From positions 186,001 through 250,000 of the forward strand of contig NZ_BMED01000002.1 in NCBI RefSeq assembly GCF_014636315.1: a stretch of DNA of 64,000 nucleotides, written 5' to 3'. The notes below the pieces were generated by a model. That model worked only from the letters and a program-made list of their open reading frames with translations, was not told where the DNA came from and ran no database searches. Shown one piece after another: positions 9,081 to 18,600 of the stretch. Both the position numbers and the translations under genes were made by a program. The DNA comes from Parundibacterium terreum. Lineage in GTDB: Bacteria > Pseudomonadota > Gammaproteobacteria > Burkholderiales > Burkholderiaceae_D. Positions within the stretch are counted from its first letter, which is position 1. Each line of letters begins with the position of its first letter.

Positions 9081-10295
9081 ATGAAGCTAGCGGGTAAAAA
9101 GATAGTGCTGGGCCTGACAGGCGGTGTCGCATGCTATAAGGCGGCGGAACTGACGCGCGCACTGGGCAAGGCAGGCGCCAGCGTGCAGGTCGTCATGACG
9201 CAGGCGGCAACGCAGTTCATCACGCCGATCACCATGCAGGCCCTGTCCGGCAACACTGTGTATACCGACCAATGGGATGCGCGCATACACAATAATATGC
9301 CGCATATCGATCTGACCCGCGATGCGGATGCCATCGTCATCGTGCCCTGCAGCACCGATTTTATCTTCAAGCTGGCGCATGGCGCCTGCGACGACCTGCT
9401 GTCTACGCTGTGCGTCGCCCGCCCTTTGGGCATGCCATTGATGGTAGCGCCGGCAATGAATGTGGAGATGTGGCAAAACCCCGCGACGCAGAGGAATGTC
9501 GCGCAACTGAAGGCTGATGGCATACAGTTGCTGGGTCCTGCCGCAGGCGATCAGGCTTGCGGCGAAGTCGGCATGGGCCGCATGCTGGAGCCGGCTGAAA
9601 TGCTGGAAGAAATCATTGCCTCCTTCCAGCCCAAGCTGCTGACAGGCAGGCGCGTGCTGATCACCGCCGGCCCTACCTTTGAACCTATAGACCCGGTACG
9701 CGGCATTACCAACCTGTCCTCCGGCAAGATGGGCTATGCGATAGCACAGGCGGCTCGTGAAGCCGGTGCCGTGGTGACCCTGGTCTCCGGCCCGACCGCG
9801 CTGGAGCTGCCGTATGGTACCAGCCGTATCGCCGTACAAACCGCGCAGCAGATGCATGATGCGGTGATGTCCGCACTGGCAGGCCAGAAGCAGGATATCT
9901 TCATCGCAGTGGCCGCTGTAGCCGATTGGAAGGTGGCCAATGCCAGCACGCAAAAATTGAAAAAAACCGGCGAGCAGGATATGCCGCAACTGCAGTTTGC
10001 ACAGAATCCGGACATCCTGGCCAATGTTGCCGCGATGCCTGACCGCCCTTACTGCGTGGGCTTTGCTGCCGAATCGGAAAACCTGCTGCAATTTGGCGCA
10101 GCCAAGCGGGCGAAGAAAAATGTGCCTCTGCTGGTAGGCAATATCGGCCACCACACTTTCGGCCAGGACGACAATGAGCTGGTCTTGTTTGATGAGCAGG
10201 GGCACAAAAATTTGCCGCGTGCCGACAAGCAAACCCTGGCCACGCAATTGATCGCCGAGATCGCTTCTCGCGTAAGTAATACCAATAGGCACTAA
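9081..10295 (+). CDS. coaBC: Bifunctional phosphopantothenoylcysteine decarboxylase/synthase
   Basis: This 404-residue flavoprotein carries out two successive coenzyme A steps: CoaB joins cysteine to 4-phosphopantothenate and CoaC decarboxylates the product. The N-terminal CoaC half begins KIVLGLTGGVACYKAAEL, has the active-site His region (NNMPHIDLTRDAD) and the substrate clamp with Cys (GDQACGEVGMGRM). The CoaB half begins RVLITAGPTFEPIDPVRGIT and includes NLSSGKMGYAIA, AAVADW and VGFAAES. The ATG at 9081 follows AGGAGCTGAATC. It lies 66 bases after lspA on the same strand; dut, often its direct neighbour, comes after one extra gene here. Confidence 0.96.
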   Translation: MKLAGKKIVLGLTGGVACYKAAELTRALGKAGASVQVVMTQAATQFITPITMQALSGNTVYTDQWDARIHNNMPHIDLTRDADAIVIVPCSTDFIFKLAHGACDDLLSTLCVARPLGMPLMVAPAMNVEMWQNPATQRNVAQLKADGIQLLGPAAGDQACGEVGMGRMLEPAEMLEEIIASFQPKLLTGRRVLITAGPTFEPIDPVRGITNLSSGKMGYAIAQAAREAGAVVTLVSGPTALELPYGTSRIAVQTAQQMHDAVMSALAGQKQDIFIAVAAVADWKVANASTQKLKKTGEQDMPQLQFAQNPDILANVAAMPDRPYCVGFAAESENLLQFGAAKRAKKNVPLLVGNIGHHTFGQDDNELVLFDEQGHKNLPRADKQTLATQLIAEIASRVSNTNRH

Positions 10296-10367
10296 TAGCG
10301 TCAAATAAGCAGGATCGTTGTCAGATTCAAGCGCCATCCGTTACAAGCAGCAACAAGGGCAGCAAAC

Positions 10368-11372
10368 ATGAAGTCAGCCGTCAAACTCTCGGTATTGGAC
10401 CAGTCTCCCGTCATAGAAGGCTATAACGCGCGCGATGCGCTAGCGGCCAGTATAGAACTGGCCCAGCTTGCCGATCAGCTTGGTTATACCCGTTACTGGT
10501 GCGCAGAGCATCACGGCCTGTTCGGTGTGTGCGACAGCGCACCGGAAGTGCTGCTGGCGCGCATAGGCGCAACAACGCAGCGCATACGCATAGGTTCAGG
10601 CGGAGTGATGCTGCCCTACTACAGCCCTTTCAAGGTGGCGGAACAATTCCGCATGCTGGAAGCGCTGTATCCGAACCGTATCGACCTCGGCGTGGGCCGC
10701 GCACCCGGCGGCGACCAGAAAACCGCGCAGGCGGTGGCCGCCGGCGCCTACAACCGCGGCGAGATTTTTCCGCAGCAGGTGCAGGAGCTGATCTGGCATT
10801 TGCACGGCACGCTACCGGGCAATCATCCAGCCCAGGGCGTTGCCTTGCAGCCGCAAGTAGATACGGTACCGCAGATCTGGATGCTGGGTTCCAGCGATTT
10901 TGGCGGCAACCTGGCGGCTCAACTGGGCATACGCTTCGCGTTCGCCCACTTCATCAATGCGCACAACGGTCATTTTGTCGCGCAGGAATATCGCGATCAT
11001 TTCAATACTCAGCTAGAAGCTAAACCTTACTCAGCAGTCGCCGTTTTCGTGATCTGCGCCGATACCGAACAGGAAGCGCAGCAACTGGGGCTGGCGGTGG
11101 ATATGCGCCGCCTGCAAATGGCCTACGGCGTGAATGCGCCTATCCCACGCCTGGGACAGGTAGAGCCTGCCAATTTCAATGAGCGCGACCGCATGATCAT
11201 AGAACGCGAGCGGCCACGCAGCATCATAGGCACGCCGGAGCAGGTCTCTGAGAAGATGCTGGCCTTGCAGCAGCAATTCGCCGCCGATGAAATGATAGTA
11301 CTGACCGTGGCCGGCAGCTATGCGGCGCGGCTCAGGTCCTACGAATTGCTGGCCCAAAGCTTCGCCCTCTGA
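10368..11372 (+). CDS. LLM-class flavin-dependent oxidoreductase
   Basis: A 334-residue luciferase-like monooxygenase fold protein. It opens LSVLDQSPVIEGYNARDAL and carries RYWCAEHHGLFGVCDSAPEVLLARIGA and RIGSGGVMLPYYSPFKVAEQFRMLEALYPNRIDLGVGRAPGG (each quoted only in part where longer), all hallmarks of the MsnO8/YhbW-type LLM group. Such enzymes use FMNH2 supplied by a reductase; the substrate is unknown. It is inserted between coaBC and dut, on the same strand with short gaps, so it is probably co-transcribed with them. No reductase gene is adjacent. Confidence 0.9.
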   Translation: MKSAVKLSVLDQSPVIEGYNARDALAASIELAQLADQLGYTRYWCAEHHGLFGVCDSAPEVLLARIGATTQRIRIGSGGVMLPYYSPFKVAEQFRMLEALYPNRIDLGVGRAPGGDQKTAQAVAAGAYNRGEIFPQQVQELIWHLHGTLPGNHPAQGVALQPQVDTVPQIWMLGSSDFGGNLAAQLGIRFAFAHFINAHNGHFVAQEYRDHFNTQLEAKPYSAVAVFVICADTEQEAQQLGLAVDMRRLQMAYGVNAPIPRLGQVEPANFNERDRMIIERERPRSIIGTPEQVSEKMLALQQQFAADEMIVLTVAGSYAARLRSYELLAQSFAL

Positions 11373-11423
11373 TTTTTTATTGCATCACCGAATTAAGCCT
11401 ATTACTTCCAACCAGAAACACTG

Positions 11424-11873
11424 ATGAAAAATATCGACCTCAAAATTCTCGACCCACGCATGAAAGACCTGCTGCCTGCTTACGGAACTCCCGGCAGTGC
11501 CGGCCTGGACCTGCGTGCCTGTATCAACGAAGCAATCACGATCAAACCGGGTGAAACCGTACTGATCCCTACCGGCCTCGCCATCCATATCGGCGACCCC
11601 GGCTATGCAGCAATGCTGTTGCCGCGCAGCGGCATGGGCCATAAGAACGGCATCGTACTGGGCAACCTGGTCGGCCTGATCGATTCGGATTACCAGGGTG
11701 AGCTGAAGATCTCCACCTGGAACCGCGGCCAGTCCGACTTCGTACTGCAGCCTATGGAGAGGCTGGCACAGATGATCATCGTTCCGGTGCTGCAGGTAGG
11801 ATTCAATGTTGTTGACGAGTTCGACAGCAGCGAACGCGGTGCGGGCGGTTTCGGCAGTACAGGCAAACACTGA
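11424..11873 (+). CDS. dut: dUTP pyrophosphatase (dUTPase)
   Basis: This trimeric enzyme hydrolyses dUTP to dUMP, keeping uracil out of DNA and feeding dTMP synthesis. All five motifs are present in 149 residues: [10 protein letters not shown] (1), [10 protein letters not shown] (2), [15 protein letters not shown] (3, with the catalytic Asp), [11 protein letters not shown] (4) and [13 protein letters not shown] (5). It ends a run of plus-strand genes and is followed by a terminator shared with the converging clpA. Confidence 0.97.
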   Translation: MKNIDLKILDPRMKDLLPAYGTPGSAGLDLRACINEAITIKPGETVLIPTGLAIHIGDPGYAAMLLPRSGMGHKNGIVLGNLVGLIDSDYQGELKISTWNRGQSDFVLQPMERLAQMIIVPVLQVGFNVVDEFDSSERGAGGFGSTGKH

Positions 11874-11900
11874 GGCTGCCAGCAAGCCTGCTGAAAACAA

Positions 11901-11935
11901 AAAAGCCCGAATCTGCATTCGGGCTTTTTCTATTT
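11901..11935. terminator. Bidirectional intrinsic terminator between dut and clpA
   Basis: A 12-bp stem (AAAAGCCCGAAT/ATTCGGGCTTTT) with a CTGC loop is flanked by A-rich sequence on the left and T-rich on the right, so it can stop transcription from both converging genes. Confidence 0.9.
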
Positions 11936-11955
11936 TAAGAGGGCTGCTGCTTGAA

Positions 11956-14259
11956 TTACTCTGCCTCTGCAACCTCTTGCGAAGCTTCCGGTGGCGCCGT
12001 GTTGTCGCCTTCGGCAAACTCCAGCTTGACCTGATCCTTGTCGTCCAGATCGACGATCACCTTGCCGCCGGTGACCAGCTTGCCGAACAAGAGTTCGTCT
12101 GCCAGCGCTTTCCTGATCATGTCCTGGATCAGGCGTGCCATAGGACGTGCGCCCATCAGCGGATCGAAACCTTTTTTGCCGAGGAACTTGCGCAAGGCGT
12201 CGGTGAAAGTCGCTTCCACTTTTTTCTCGTGCAATTGCTCTTCCAGCTGCATCAGGAATTTATCCACTACACGCAGGATGATTTCTTCATCCAGCGCGCG
12301 GAAGCTGATGATAGCGTCCAGGCGATTGCGGAATTCAGGCGTGAACATACGCTTGATATCTGCCATTTCATCGCCGGCTTCCTTGCTGTCGTTAAAGCCG
12401 ATGGAACGCTTCTGCAAGCTCTCTGCGCCGGCATTGGTCGTCATGATAATGATCACGTTGCGGAAGTCCGCCTTGCGGCCATTATTATCAGTCAGCGTAC
12501 CGTGGTCCATCACCTGCAACAGGATATTGAATACGTCAGGATGGGCTTTTTCAATCTCATCCAGCAGCAATACCGCATGCGGCTTCTTGGTGATTGCCTC
12601 AGTCAGCAAACCGCCCTGGTCAAATCCGACGTAACCCGGTGGCGCGCCGATCAGGCGGCTGACCGCGTGACGTTCCATGTATTCCGACATGTCGAAACGT
12701 ATCAGTTCTATACCCAGCGTAAAGGCCAACTGCTTCGCAACCTCGGTCTTGCCGACGCCGGTAGGACCGGAGAACAGGAAAGAACCGATAGGCTTGTCTG
12801 TCTTGCCCAGGCCGGCACGCGCCATCTTGATCGCCGATGCCAGCGCTTCGATTGCAGGCTCCTGGCCGAAGACGACGTTTTTCAGGTCGCGGTCTATGGT
12901 CTGCAACTTGGACCTGTCGTCCTGATTGACGGTTTGCGGCGGAATGCGGGCGATCTTAGCGATGATGTCTTCGATATCCGCCTTGCCTATCGTTTTCTTC
13001 TGCTTGGACTTCGGCAGGATGCGTTGCGCAGCACCGGCCTCGTCGATCACGTCAATCGCCTTATCAGGCAAGTGGCGGTCATTGATGAAGCGGGCAGACA
13101 ATTCGGCAGCCGTAGTCAGCGCAGAAGCTGAGTACTTGACGTTGTGATGCTCTTCGAAACGCGACTTCAGGCCACGCAGGATCTGTACTGTCTGCTCTAC
13201 CGTTGGCTCGTTCACGTCTATCTTCTGGAAGCGGCGTGACAAGGCATGGTCTTTTTCAAACACGCCACGGTATTCGGTGTAAGTAGTCGCACCGATGCAT
13301 TTCAACTGGCCGCTGGACAAAGCCGGTTTCAGCAGATTGGATGCATCCAGCGTGCCGCCCGACGCGGAGCCCGCACCGATAATGGTGTGGATCTCATCGA
13401 TGAACAGTATGCCGTTCGGTGTGTCTTTCAGTTGTTTCAGCACGCCCTTCAGACGCAATTCGAAATCACCGCGGTATTTGGTGCCGGCCAGCAATGCGCC
13501 CATGTCCAATGAATAGACAATTGCGTTTTGCAGGATCTCGGGCACGTCGCCCTGGGTGATGCGCCATGCCAGGCCTTCCGCAATCGCGGTCTTGCCCACG
13601 CCGGCTTCGCCGACCAGCAGCGGATTATTTTTGCGGCGACGGCACAGGATCTGGATCACGCGCTCGACTTCGCTATCGCGGCCGATCAATGGATCGATCT
13701 TGCCTTCGATGGCGGACTTGTTCAGGTTTTGCGTGAACTGATCGAGAGGATTTTCTTTTTGCTGGCCTTCAGCCTGCGCTTCTTCCACGCCTTCAGACGA
13801 TTTGGCAGGATCGACATGCTGATCCTTGCGTACGCCGTGCGAGATGAAGTTGACCACGTCCAGGCGTGTCACTCCCTGCTGATGCAGGTAGTAGACCGCA
13901 TGCGAGTCTTTTTCACCGAAGATAGCCACCAGCACATTGGCGCCGGTTACTTCCTTCTTGCCGTTGGAAGCAGACTGAACGTGCATGATCGCACGCTGGA
14001 TAACGCGCTGGAAGCCCAGTGTAGGCTGGGTATCCACTTCGCTGGTGCCAGGCACGGTAGGCGTGTTATCGCTGATGAAATTGCTCAGGGTTTTGCGCAA
14101 GTCCTCGATATTTACCGCACAGGCGCGCATCACTTCGGCAGCCGAAGGATTATCCAGCAGGGCTAGCAGCAGGTGCTCAACCGTGATGAATTCATAACGA
14201 GCCTGCCTGGCCTCCACAAAAGCCATGTGCAAACTGACTTCCAATTCTTGCGCAATCAT
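11956..14259 (-). CDS. clpA: ATP-dependent Clp protease ATP-binding subunit ClpA
   Basis: This AAA+ unfoldase feeds substrates to ClpP. The 767-residue protein has the N-domain ([14 protein letters not shown], where ClpS docks), a first ATPase domain with GEAGVGKT and LFIDEIHT, and a second with GPTGVGKTE and [10 protein letters not shown]. The start at 14259 is chosen over one six codons upstream because a near-perfect GGAGGAAG site precedes it. The ATG overlaps the clpS stop by four bases (ATGA), so the two are translationally coupled. The C-terminal tail is acidic ([12 protein letters not shown]). No clpP is in this window. Confidence 0.97.
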   Translation of the reverse strand: MIAQELEVSLHMAFVEARQARYEFITVEHLLLALLDNPSAAEVMRACAVNIEDLRKTLSNFISDNTPTVPGTSEVDTQPTLGFQRVIQRAIMHVQSASNGKKEVTGANVLVAIFGEKDSHAVYYLHQQGVTRLDVVNFISHGVRKDQHVDPAKSSEGVEEAQAEGQQKENPLDQFTQNLNKSAIEGKIDPLIGRDSEVERVIQILCRRRKNNPLLVGEAGVGKTAIAEGLAWRITQGDVPEILQNAIVYSLDMGALLAGTKYRGDFELRLKGVLKQLKDTPNGILFIDEIHTIIGAGSASGGTLDASNLLKPALSSGQLKCIGATTYTEYRGVFEKDHALSRRFQKIDVNEPTVEQTVQILRGLKSRFEEHHNVKYSASALTTAAELSARFINDRHLPDKAIDVIDEAGAAQRILPKSKQKKTIGKADIEDIIAKIARIPPQTVNQDDRSKLQTIDRDLKNVVFGQEPAIEALASAIKMARAGLGKTDKPIGSFLFSGPTGVGKTEVAKQLAFTLGIELIRFDMSEYMERHAVSRLIGAPPGYVGFDQGGLLTEAITKKPHAVLLLDEIEKAHPDVFNILLQVMDHGTLTDNNGRKADFRNVIIIMTTNAGAESLQKRSIGFNDSKEAGDEMADIKRMFTPEFRNRLDAIISFRALDEEIILRVVDKFLMQLEEQLHEKKVEATFTDALRKFLGKKGFDPLMGARPMARLIQDMIRKALADELLFGKLVTGGKVIVDLDDKDQVKLEFAEGDNTAPPEASQEVAEAE

Positions 14260-14564
14260 ACTTCCTCCATCACACATTGCAGGGGATGTCCTGCTTTACG
14301 AGCGTGCGTCAAAACAAGTTCCACTTTAGTCAAGGCGATATCTTTCGAATATACGCCGCATACGCCTCTACCGTCCCTGTGCACTTTAAGCATGATCTGC
14401 ATCGCGGTTTCTCGGTCTTTATTAAAGTACTCCTGAATGATACTCACGACAAATTCCATTGGCGTGTAGTCGTCATTGAGTAGCGTAACCTGGTACATCG
14501 CCGGCGGCTTCAGCTTTTGGGCTTGCCGCTCCAGTATCGTACCGTTTTCTTGCTTGTTTCCCAT
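14256..14564 (-). CDS. clpS: ClpS adaptor (N-end rule)
   Basis: This 102-residue adaptor delivers N-degron substrates to ClpA. The core [17 protein letters not shown] near residues 24-40 and the [19 protein letters not shown] tail are typical. It lies directly upstream of clpA on the same strand with a four-base overlap. No Shine-Dalgarno site is visible before the ATG; a TAGAAT hexamer ends six bases upstream of it, which would allow a leaderless mRNA. Confidence 0.95.
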   Translation of the reverse strand: MGNKQENGTILERQAQKLKPPAMYQVTLLNDDYTPMEFVVSIIQEYFNKDRETAMQIMLKVHRDGRGVCGVYSKDIALTKVELVLTHARKAGHPLQCVMEEV

Positions 14565-14914
14565 ACGTATATTCTAGTACGTTGATTCGATAGCGAGTTA
14601 AATAATAAGAGCATTATTTGGCCCCTGTTAGGATGTTACGCGTTTTCTGTACTTCCCGCAGATGGAGACCAATTTCTGTACATCAAGGGCTAGTGTGGTT
14701 TTTTAAGAAGTCTTAATTAAGTGAAAAAACAACAATGCCACAACGACCACTAAAATATCTTGACTTTACTATTTTTTCCGCCAAGAATGATATTTATTGA
14801 CAAGACAATGCGGTACTTGTCAATAGAAGTGAGCAAGTTTAGGGGGGAGGCAGCTTTGCGCTAAGTTTCTTGCTTTACGGCTCGTGTGATTAGTTTATAT
14901 TTGAAAGATGCATT
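14565..14914. promoter_or_regulatory. Divergent regulatory region between clpS and the cold-shock gene
   Basis: 350 bases without a credible gene. It must hold promoters in both directions. On the plus strand TTGACT at 14760 is followed after 17 bases by AAGAAT, a plausible but weak promoter. A perfect 9-bp inverted repeat (ATTGACAAG, 11 bases, CTTGTCAAT) lies at 14796-14824. A G-rich run (AGGGGGGAGG) follows at about 14842. A leader of 100 bases or more before the cold-shock ORF would be usual for cspA-type genes. Confidence 0.5.
14796..14824. repeat. Perfect 9-bp inverted repeat upstream of the cold-shock gene
   Basis: ATTGACAAG and CTTGTCAAT are separated by 11 bases; the left arm contains a consensus -35 hexamer TTGACA. 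It could be an operator covering a promoter, or a stem in the cold-shock mRNA leader. Confidence 0.55.
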
Positions 14915-15118
14915 ATGGCAACAGGTACCGTCAAGTGGTTCAATGATTCCAAAGGCTTCGGCTTTATCACTCCGGATGACGGCGGTGAGGATTTGTTCGC
15001 CCACTTTTCCGCAATCCAGATGAACGGCTTCAAGACTCTCAAAGAAGGTCAGAAGGTTACGTTCGAAGTCACGCAAGGCCCTAAAGGCAAGCAAGCTTCC
15101 AACATCCAAAACCCTTAA
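14915..15118 (+). CDS. CspA-family cold-shock protein
   Basis: A 67-residue single cold-shock domain, an OB-fold RNA/ssDNA chaperone. Both RNA-binding motifs are intact: [11 protein letters not shown] (RNP1) near residues 15-25 and DLFAHFSAI (RNP2) near 29-37. Betaproteobacteria carry several paralogues, so the exact symbol is not assigned. It is monocistronic: a strong terminator starts 22 bases after the stop. The ORF is preceded by a long non-coding leader region, as in cold-inducible family members. Confidence 0.96.
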   Translation: MATGTVKWFNDSKGFGFITPDDGGEDLFAHFSAIQMNGFKTLKEGQKVTFEVTQGPKGKQASNIQNP

Positions 15119-15140
15119 TCTCACGATCAGGATTTTGTGT

Positions 15141-15173
15141 AAAAAGCCCCGCTCACGCGGGGCTTTTTTTATT
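15141..15173 (+). terminator. Intrinsic terminator after the cold-shock gene
   Basis: An 11-bp stem (AAAAGCCCCGC/GCGGGGCTTTT) with a TCAC loop is followed by a run of T. Confidence 0.95.
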
Positions 15174-15342
15174 TGCCCTGCCCTGCCCCGCTATTCTTCA
15201 TATAGAAATATCACACACGCTGGGCGGCATGCAGTTTCCCCTATGCAGATGCGCGGGCGACAAATACAATCAGTGCTGCCGTGTCGGCTCAGTATTCATA
15301 ATAAATAAGCCACGCTTCCGTTCGTCTCAACCCTGGCAATTC

Positions 15343-16713
15343 ATGAAACTCCGCTACAAAATCATCCTGTTCGCGATAGTCCCGCTGCTGCTTGCCTTCC
15401 TGGGCATAGCACTGGCCATGCTGCGCCAGGCCACGTTGCTGGCCCAACAGCAGCGCAGCACCGTAGAACAGGCCTACATGGCCAGCAAAGAGGCAGAACT
15501 GAAGCATTACGTCACGCTGGGCATGGCAGCGATCTCGGACCTGTATGTGTCTGACAAGCCGGATGCAGAAACCATGGAAGAGGCCAAGGCCATCCTGTCC
15601 AAGCTGGACTACGGCAACGACGGCTATTTCTATGTGTATGACATGCAGGGGAATAACCTGATGCATCCGCGCCAGCCCGACCTCGTCGGCCGCGACTTGT
15701 GGAACCTGACAGACCCGGAAGGCAACCGCACGATACAGAACCTGATCAACAAGGCCAGGCAAGGCGGCGGCGTGGTGCGCTATCTGTGGGAAAAACCATC
15801 CACACACAAGATGGCGCCCAAACTGGGCTATGTGGTCGCACTGGAAAAATGGGGCTGGATGCTGGGCACGGGCATCTACCTGGATGACGTGGACAATGCC
15901 CTCAACAAGATAGACATCCAGGTTGCCAAGAACATACAAAGCACGATGTTCTGGATCGCCGGCATTGCGGTCACCAGTGCACTGCTGATCGCACTATGCG
16001 GCCTGGCGCTGAACATCAGCGAATCGCGCGTCGCCGAAGCAAAGCTGAAGGTGCTGGCGCAAAGCATCGTCAAATCGCAGGAAGACGAGCGCGCCCGCCT
16101 GTCGCGCGATCTGCACGACGGCCTGAGCCAGTTGCTGGTGTCAATCAAGCTGCAGATAGAATCCGGGCTGGCTAAACTGATGGGCCGCCCCGAGCAAGCC
16201 GATGCCGCAAAAATTTCATTCACGCGCGCCACCACCCAACTGAACGATGCCCTGGGGGAGCTGCGCCGCATCTCGCATGACTTGCGGCCGGCGATGCTGG
16301 ACGATCTCGGCCTGGCAGCCGCGTTCGAACAACTGGCCAGCGAGTTTGCCGCTGCTTCGTCGCTGCCCGTGCATTTTGAAGCCAGCGGCGAAACCTCCAT
16401 ATTGACCGAGGTCGGCAATACCGTATTATTCCGGGTCGCGCAGGAAGCCCTGACCAATATCCACAAGCACGCTGTGCATGTCACGGAAGTCAGCATGCTG
16501 CTGTCGGGCGATGCACGGCACATCAGATTATTAATATCGGACAATGGCGCAGGCTTCGACGTGGCAGGCATCGCCAGCAATCCCAAACGCGGTATAGGCT
16601 TGAGTAATATGAAAGAAAGACTGGAGACCGTCAAAGGTCATCTTGAAGTGCATTCCAATAATAGCGGCACCCAGGTCATCGCCAGCATCCCCAGCGACAA
16701 GAGGGGGCATTGA
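15343..16713 (+). CDS. Sensor histidine kinase, Cache sensor, HisKA_3/NarL type
   Basis: The start at 15343 begins directly with a membrane helix (MKLRYKIILFAIVPLLLAF); an earlier in-frame start would add 38 unlikely residues. The 456-residue protein has a first helix (7-26), a periplasmic single-Cache sensor (about 30-185, with YGNDGYFYVYDMQGNNLMHP), a second helix (about 200-220) and a HisKA_3 domain with His258 in RDLHDGLSQ. An HATPase domain follows (EALTNIHKHA, DNGAGF, RGIGLSNMKERLE). The Cache domain suggests a small organic ligand. Its stop overlaps the start of the regulator gene by one base (TGATG), so the pair is coupled. Confidence 0.93.
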   Translation: MKLRYKIILFAIVPLLLAFLGIALAMLRQATLLAQQQRSTVEQAYMASKEAELKHYVTLGMAAISDLYVSDKPDAETMEEAKAILSKLDYGNDGYFYVYDMQGNNLMHPRQPDLVGRDLWNLTDPEGNRTIQNLINKARQGGGVVRYLWEKPSTHKMAPKLGYVVALEKWGWMLGTGIYLDDVDNALNKIDIQVAKNIQSTMFWIAGIAVTSALLIALCGLALNISESRVAEAKLKVLAQSIVKSQEDERARLSRDLHDGLSQLLVSIKLQIESGLAKLMGRPEQADAAKISFTRATTQLNDALGELRRISHDLRPAMLDDLGLAAAFEQLASEFAAASSLPVHFEASGETSILTEVGNTVLFRVAQEALTNIHKHAVHVTEVSMLLSGDARHIRLLISDNGAGFDVAGIASNPKRGIGLSNMKERLETVKGHLEVHSNNSGTQVIASIPSDKRGH

Positions 16714-17366
16714 TGAGCCAGCAGAGCGACATTCGCATCTTCCTGATCGACGACCATCCGCTGGTGCGCGACGGCTTGAAAGCGAGACTGGAAACCATAC
16801 CGCACTTCTCCATCGTCGGTGAAGCAAGCAATGCAGAAGAAGCACTGGACAAGGCAGCCGGCACGGCGATAGACCTGGTGCTGATGGACATCAACCTGAA
16901 TGGGCAAAGCGGCGCTGCCAGCGCAACAGGCATGAACGGCATCGCACTCACCGCGCGCTTTGCAGCAGCTTATCCTGATGTCAGGATCATCATGCTGTCC
17001 ATGCACGACAAGGCCGAATATGTTTCGCAGGCGATGCAAGCCGGCGCGCGCGGCTACGTGCTGAAAGACGCACCGGCAGAACACATCATTGCAGCGATAG
17101 AATCCGTGATGTCGGGCAAAAACTACCTGAGCGCCGGCTTGCAGCAGCCAGGCGCCGCGCCCTCCTCCGCAGCAATCCTGACGCAAAGGGAACAAGATAT
17201 CCTGAAGAGCATTGCAACTGGAAAATCCAACAAGCATATCGCGCAAGAGCTGGGTTTGAGCGTGCGCACCGTGGAAACCCACAGACTGAATATCAAGCGC
17301 AAGCTGAACATAGAGGGTCAAGCCGATCTGATCAGATTTGCGTTGAACCAGAGTGGCTTGTTCTAG
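16713..17366 (+). CDS. LuxR/NarL-family response regulator
   Basis: The 217-residue partner of the kinase upstream. The receiver domain begins DIRIFLIDDHPLVRDGL, with phospho-acceptor Asp59 in LVLMDINLNG and the Lys of YVLKDAPAEH. The C-terminal LuxR-type helix-turn-helix is LTQREQDILKSIATGKSNKH and the RTVETHRLNIKRKL recognition segment. A short extra loop (GQSGAASATGMNGIAL) after the phosphorylation site is longer than usual. The gene starts inside the kinase stop codon. A terminator lies about 110 bases after the stop. Targets are not evident. Confidence 0.94.
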   Translation: MSQQSDIRIFLIDDHPLVRDGLKARLETIPHFSIVGEASNAEEALDKAAGTAIDLVLMDINLNGQSGAASATGMNGIALTARFAAAYPDVRIIMLSMHDKAEYVSQAMQAGARGYVLKDAPAEHIIAAIESVMSGKNYLSAGLQQPGAAPSSAAILTQREQDILKSIATGKSNKHIAQELGLSVRTVETHRLNIKRKLNIEGQADLIRFALNQSGLF

Positions 17367-17476
17367 CACTAAACTGAGATCACGCCGCTGTCGATAGTAA
17401 AAACCCTGCCTCTGAGTTTGAGGATTGCAAACCGCTGCCGGTCGAACCAAAAATAAGTAAGATAACCCAAACTCGC

Positions 17477-17514
17477 AATGCCGCTCAGTTACGACTGACC
17501 GGCATTTTTATTTT
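17477..17514 (+). terminator. Intrinsic terminator after the two-component pair
   Basis: A 13-bp stem with one mismatch (AATGCCGCTCAGT/ACTGACCGGCATT) and TACG loop, followed by TTTTATTTT. The 110 bases between the regulator stop and this hairpin hold nothing else recognisable. Confidence 0.85.
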
Positions 17515-17580
17515 GAGCGCAGCAAGCGATGCGCCTGCCACCCGCCAGAGCCCAGCGAAACAATCAATAGAACTGGTGAA

Positions 17581-18477
17581 CTAGAAATCCCCGACCAACT
17601 CCAGTTCTGCGGAGTTGGCATCCGCAAGATTTTTAGCCATCGTTTCAAGTTCGCCCTTGTTGGCTGGATACTGGTATTTAAGAATACCGCTGACTCCATA
17701 CTGCTGCATGGTCGCCTTACTGGGGAAATAGAATTTTGACGGCGATTCATCACCGCTCGTAACATCGTAGGTGTAGCTTTTATTTTCCGCCTTCAGCGTT
17801 TCCATGAACTCTTTCGCCTTGTCCTGTTGATCAAGCGTGAATTGACTAAGCTTTCCTTCGGAAACGATCTGTATGCTGTGGTTTTTCTGCGGCAGTTTAG
17901 TGCGATCCAGCGATATTCTCAGCAGGGCAGGATTGAAACCTATGCTGTGAAAAAAGACGGTTTCTTTTTTATAGAGTGAAAGTAGTTGCTGCCTGACGGT
18001 AGCAAGCTCGCTCTCCGACAGCAAGGGATAATCTGCCGCCTGCAATGTCGGCGCTGAGCCACCAGTCAAGCCGCCGTGAAAGCCGAGTATGGCACCGGGT
18101 TGCAGAATTTTTTTAGCCGCTCCCAAAAACAGGTAGTTCGCACAACTGGACAAGCAATATTTTTCGACGATCAGCGTTATTTTTCGCTTTCTAAACTCCT
18201 TTCCAATTGCGAGCCCTGCCTCTCCGTCACCTCCGCCTGAATTAACGATCACTGTGCTTATGCCGTGATCCAGATAGCTCTTCATGGCAAGGAAGTTTGT
18301 GCGTGTGATGTCGCCATTAAAATGCAGCGTACTTCGGTCTTCGTCCACTGAAAAATTTACAGGCTCTGCGTAGCAGTCATAAACATGAAGCCACATTAAA
18401 AGAAAGAAAATACCGGCGCGTCCGTACCTTGTCGGTGAGGACAGTCTTAAAAACTCATATCGCATTGATCGAAACAA
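17581..18477 (-). CDS. Exported ClpP/crotonase-fold protein, COG3904-like
   Basis: A 298-residue product with an N-terminal hydrophobic segment (GIFFLLMWLHVYDCYAEP), so it is probably exported or anchored; a start three codons on (MRYEF) is equally possible. The middle has a ClpP-like pattern: IVNSGGGDGEAGLAIGKEF near 98-116, then EKYCLSSCANYLFLGA near 124-139, where a Ser would be the nucleophile, and ILGFHGG near 150-156 with a candidate His. These are features of the predicted periplasmic ClpP-like group COG3904. The C-terminal half is unassigned. By eye it is more AT-rich than its neighbours, which may mean later acquisition. Confidence 0.7.
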   Translation of the reverse strand: MFRSMRYEFLRLSSPTRYGRAGIFFLLMWLHVYDCYAEPVNFSVDEDRSTLHFNGDITRTNFLAMKSYLDHGISTVIVNSGGGDGEAGLAIGKEFRKRKITLIVEKYCLSSCANYLFLGAAKKILQPGAILGFHGGLTGGSAPTLQAADYPLLSESELATVRQQLLSLYKKETVFFHSIGFNPALLRISLDRTKLPQKNHSIQIVSEGKLSQFTLDQQDKAKEFMETLKAENKSYTYDVTSGDESPSKFYFPSKATMQQYGVSGILKYQYPANKGELETMAKNLADANSAELELVGDF

Positions 18478-18532
18478 GTTAAATGATGATTTGCCACTTA
18501 CCCAGGAAAGTAGGTTTTGATATCGGCCCGAA

Positions 18533-18571
18533 AAGAAAAAAATCCCTTTCCTCCTAAGAGAAACGGGATTT
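18533..18571 (-). terminator. Intrinsic terminator after icd
   Basis: Read on the minus strand, AATCCCGTTTC pairs with GAAAGGGATT (one bulge) and is followed by TTTTTTCTTTT. It lies 30 bases past the icd stop codon. Confidence 0.8.
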
Positions 18572-18600
18572 TTTGAATGGCTGAAATGACTGAATTCAGC

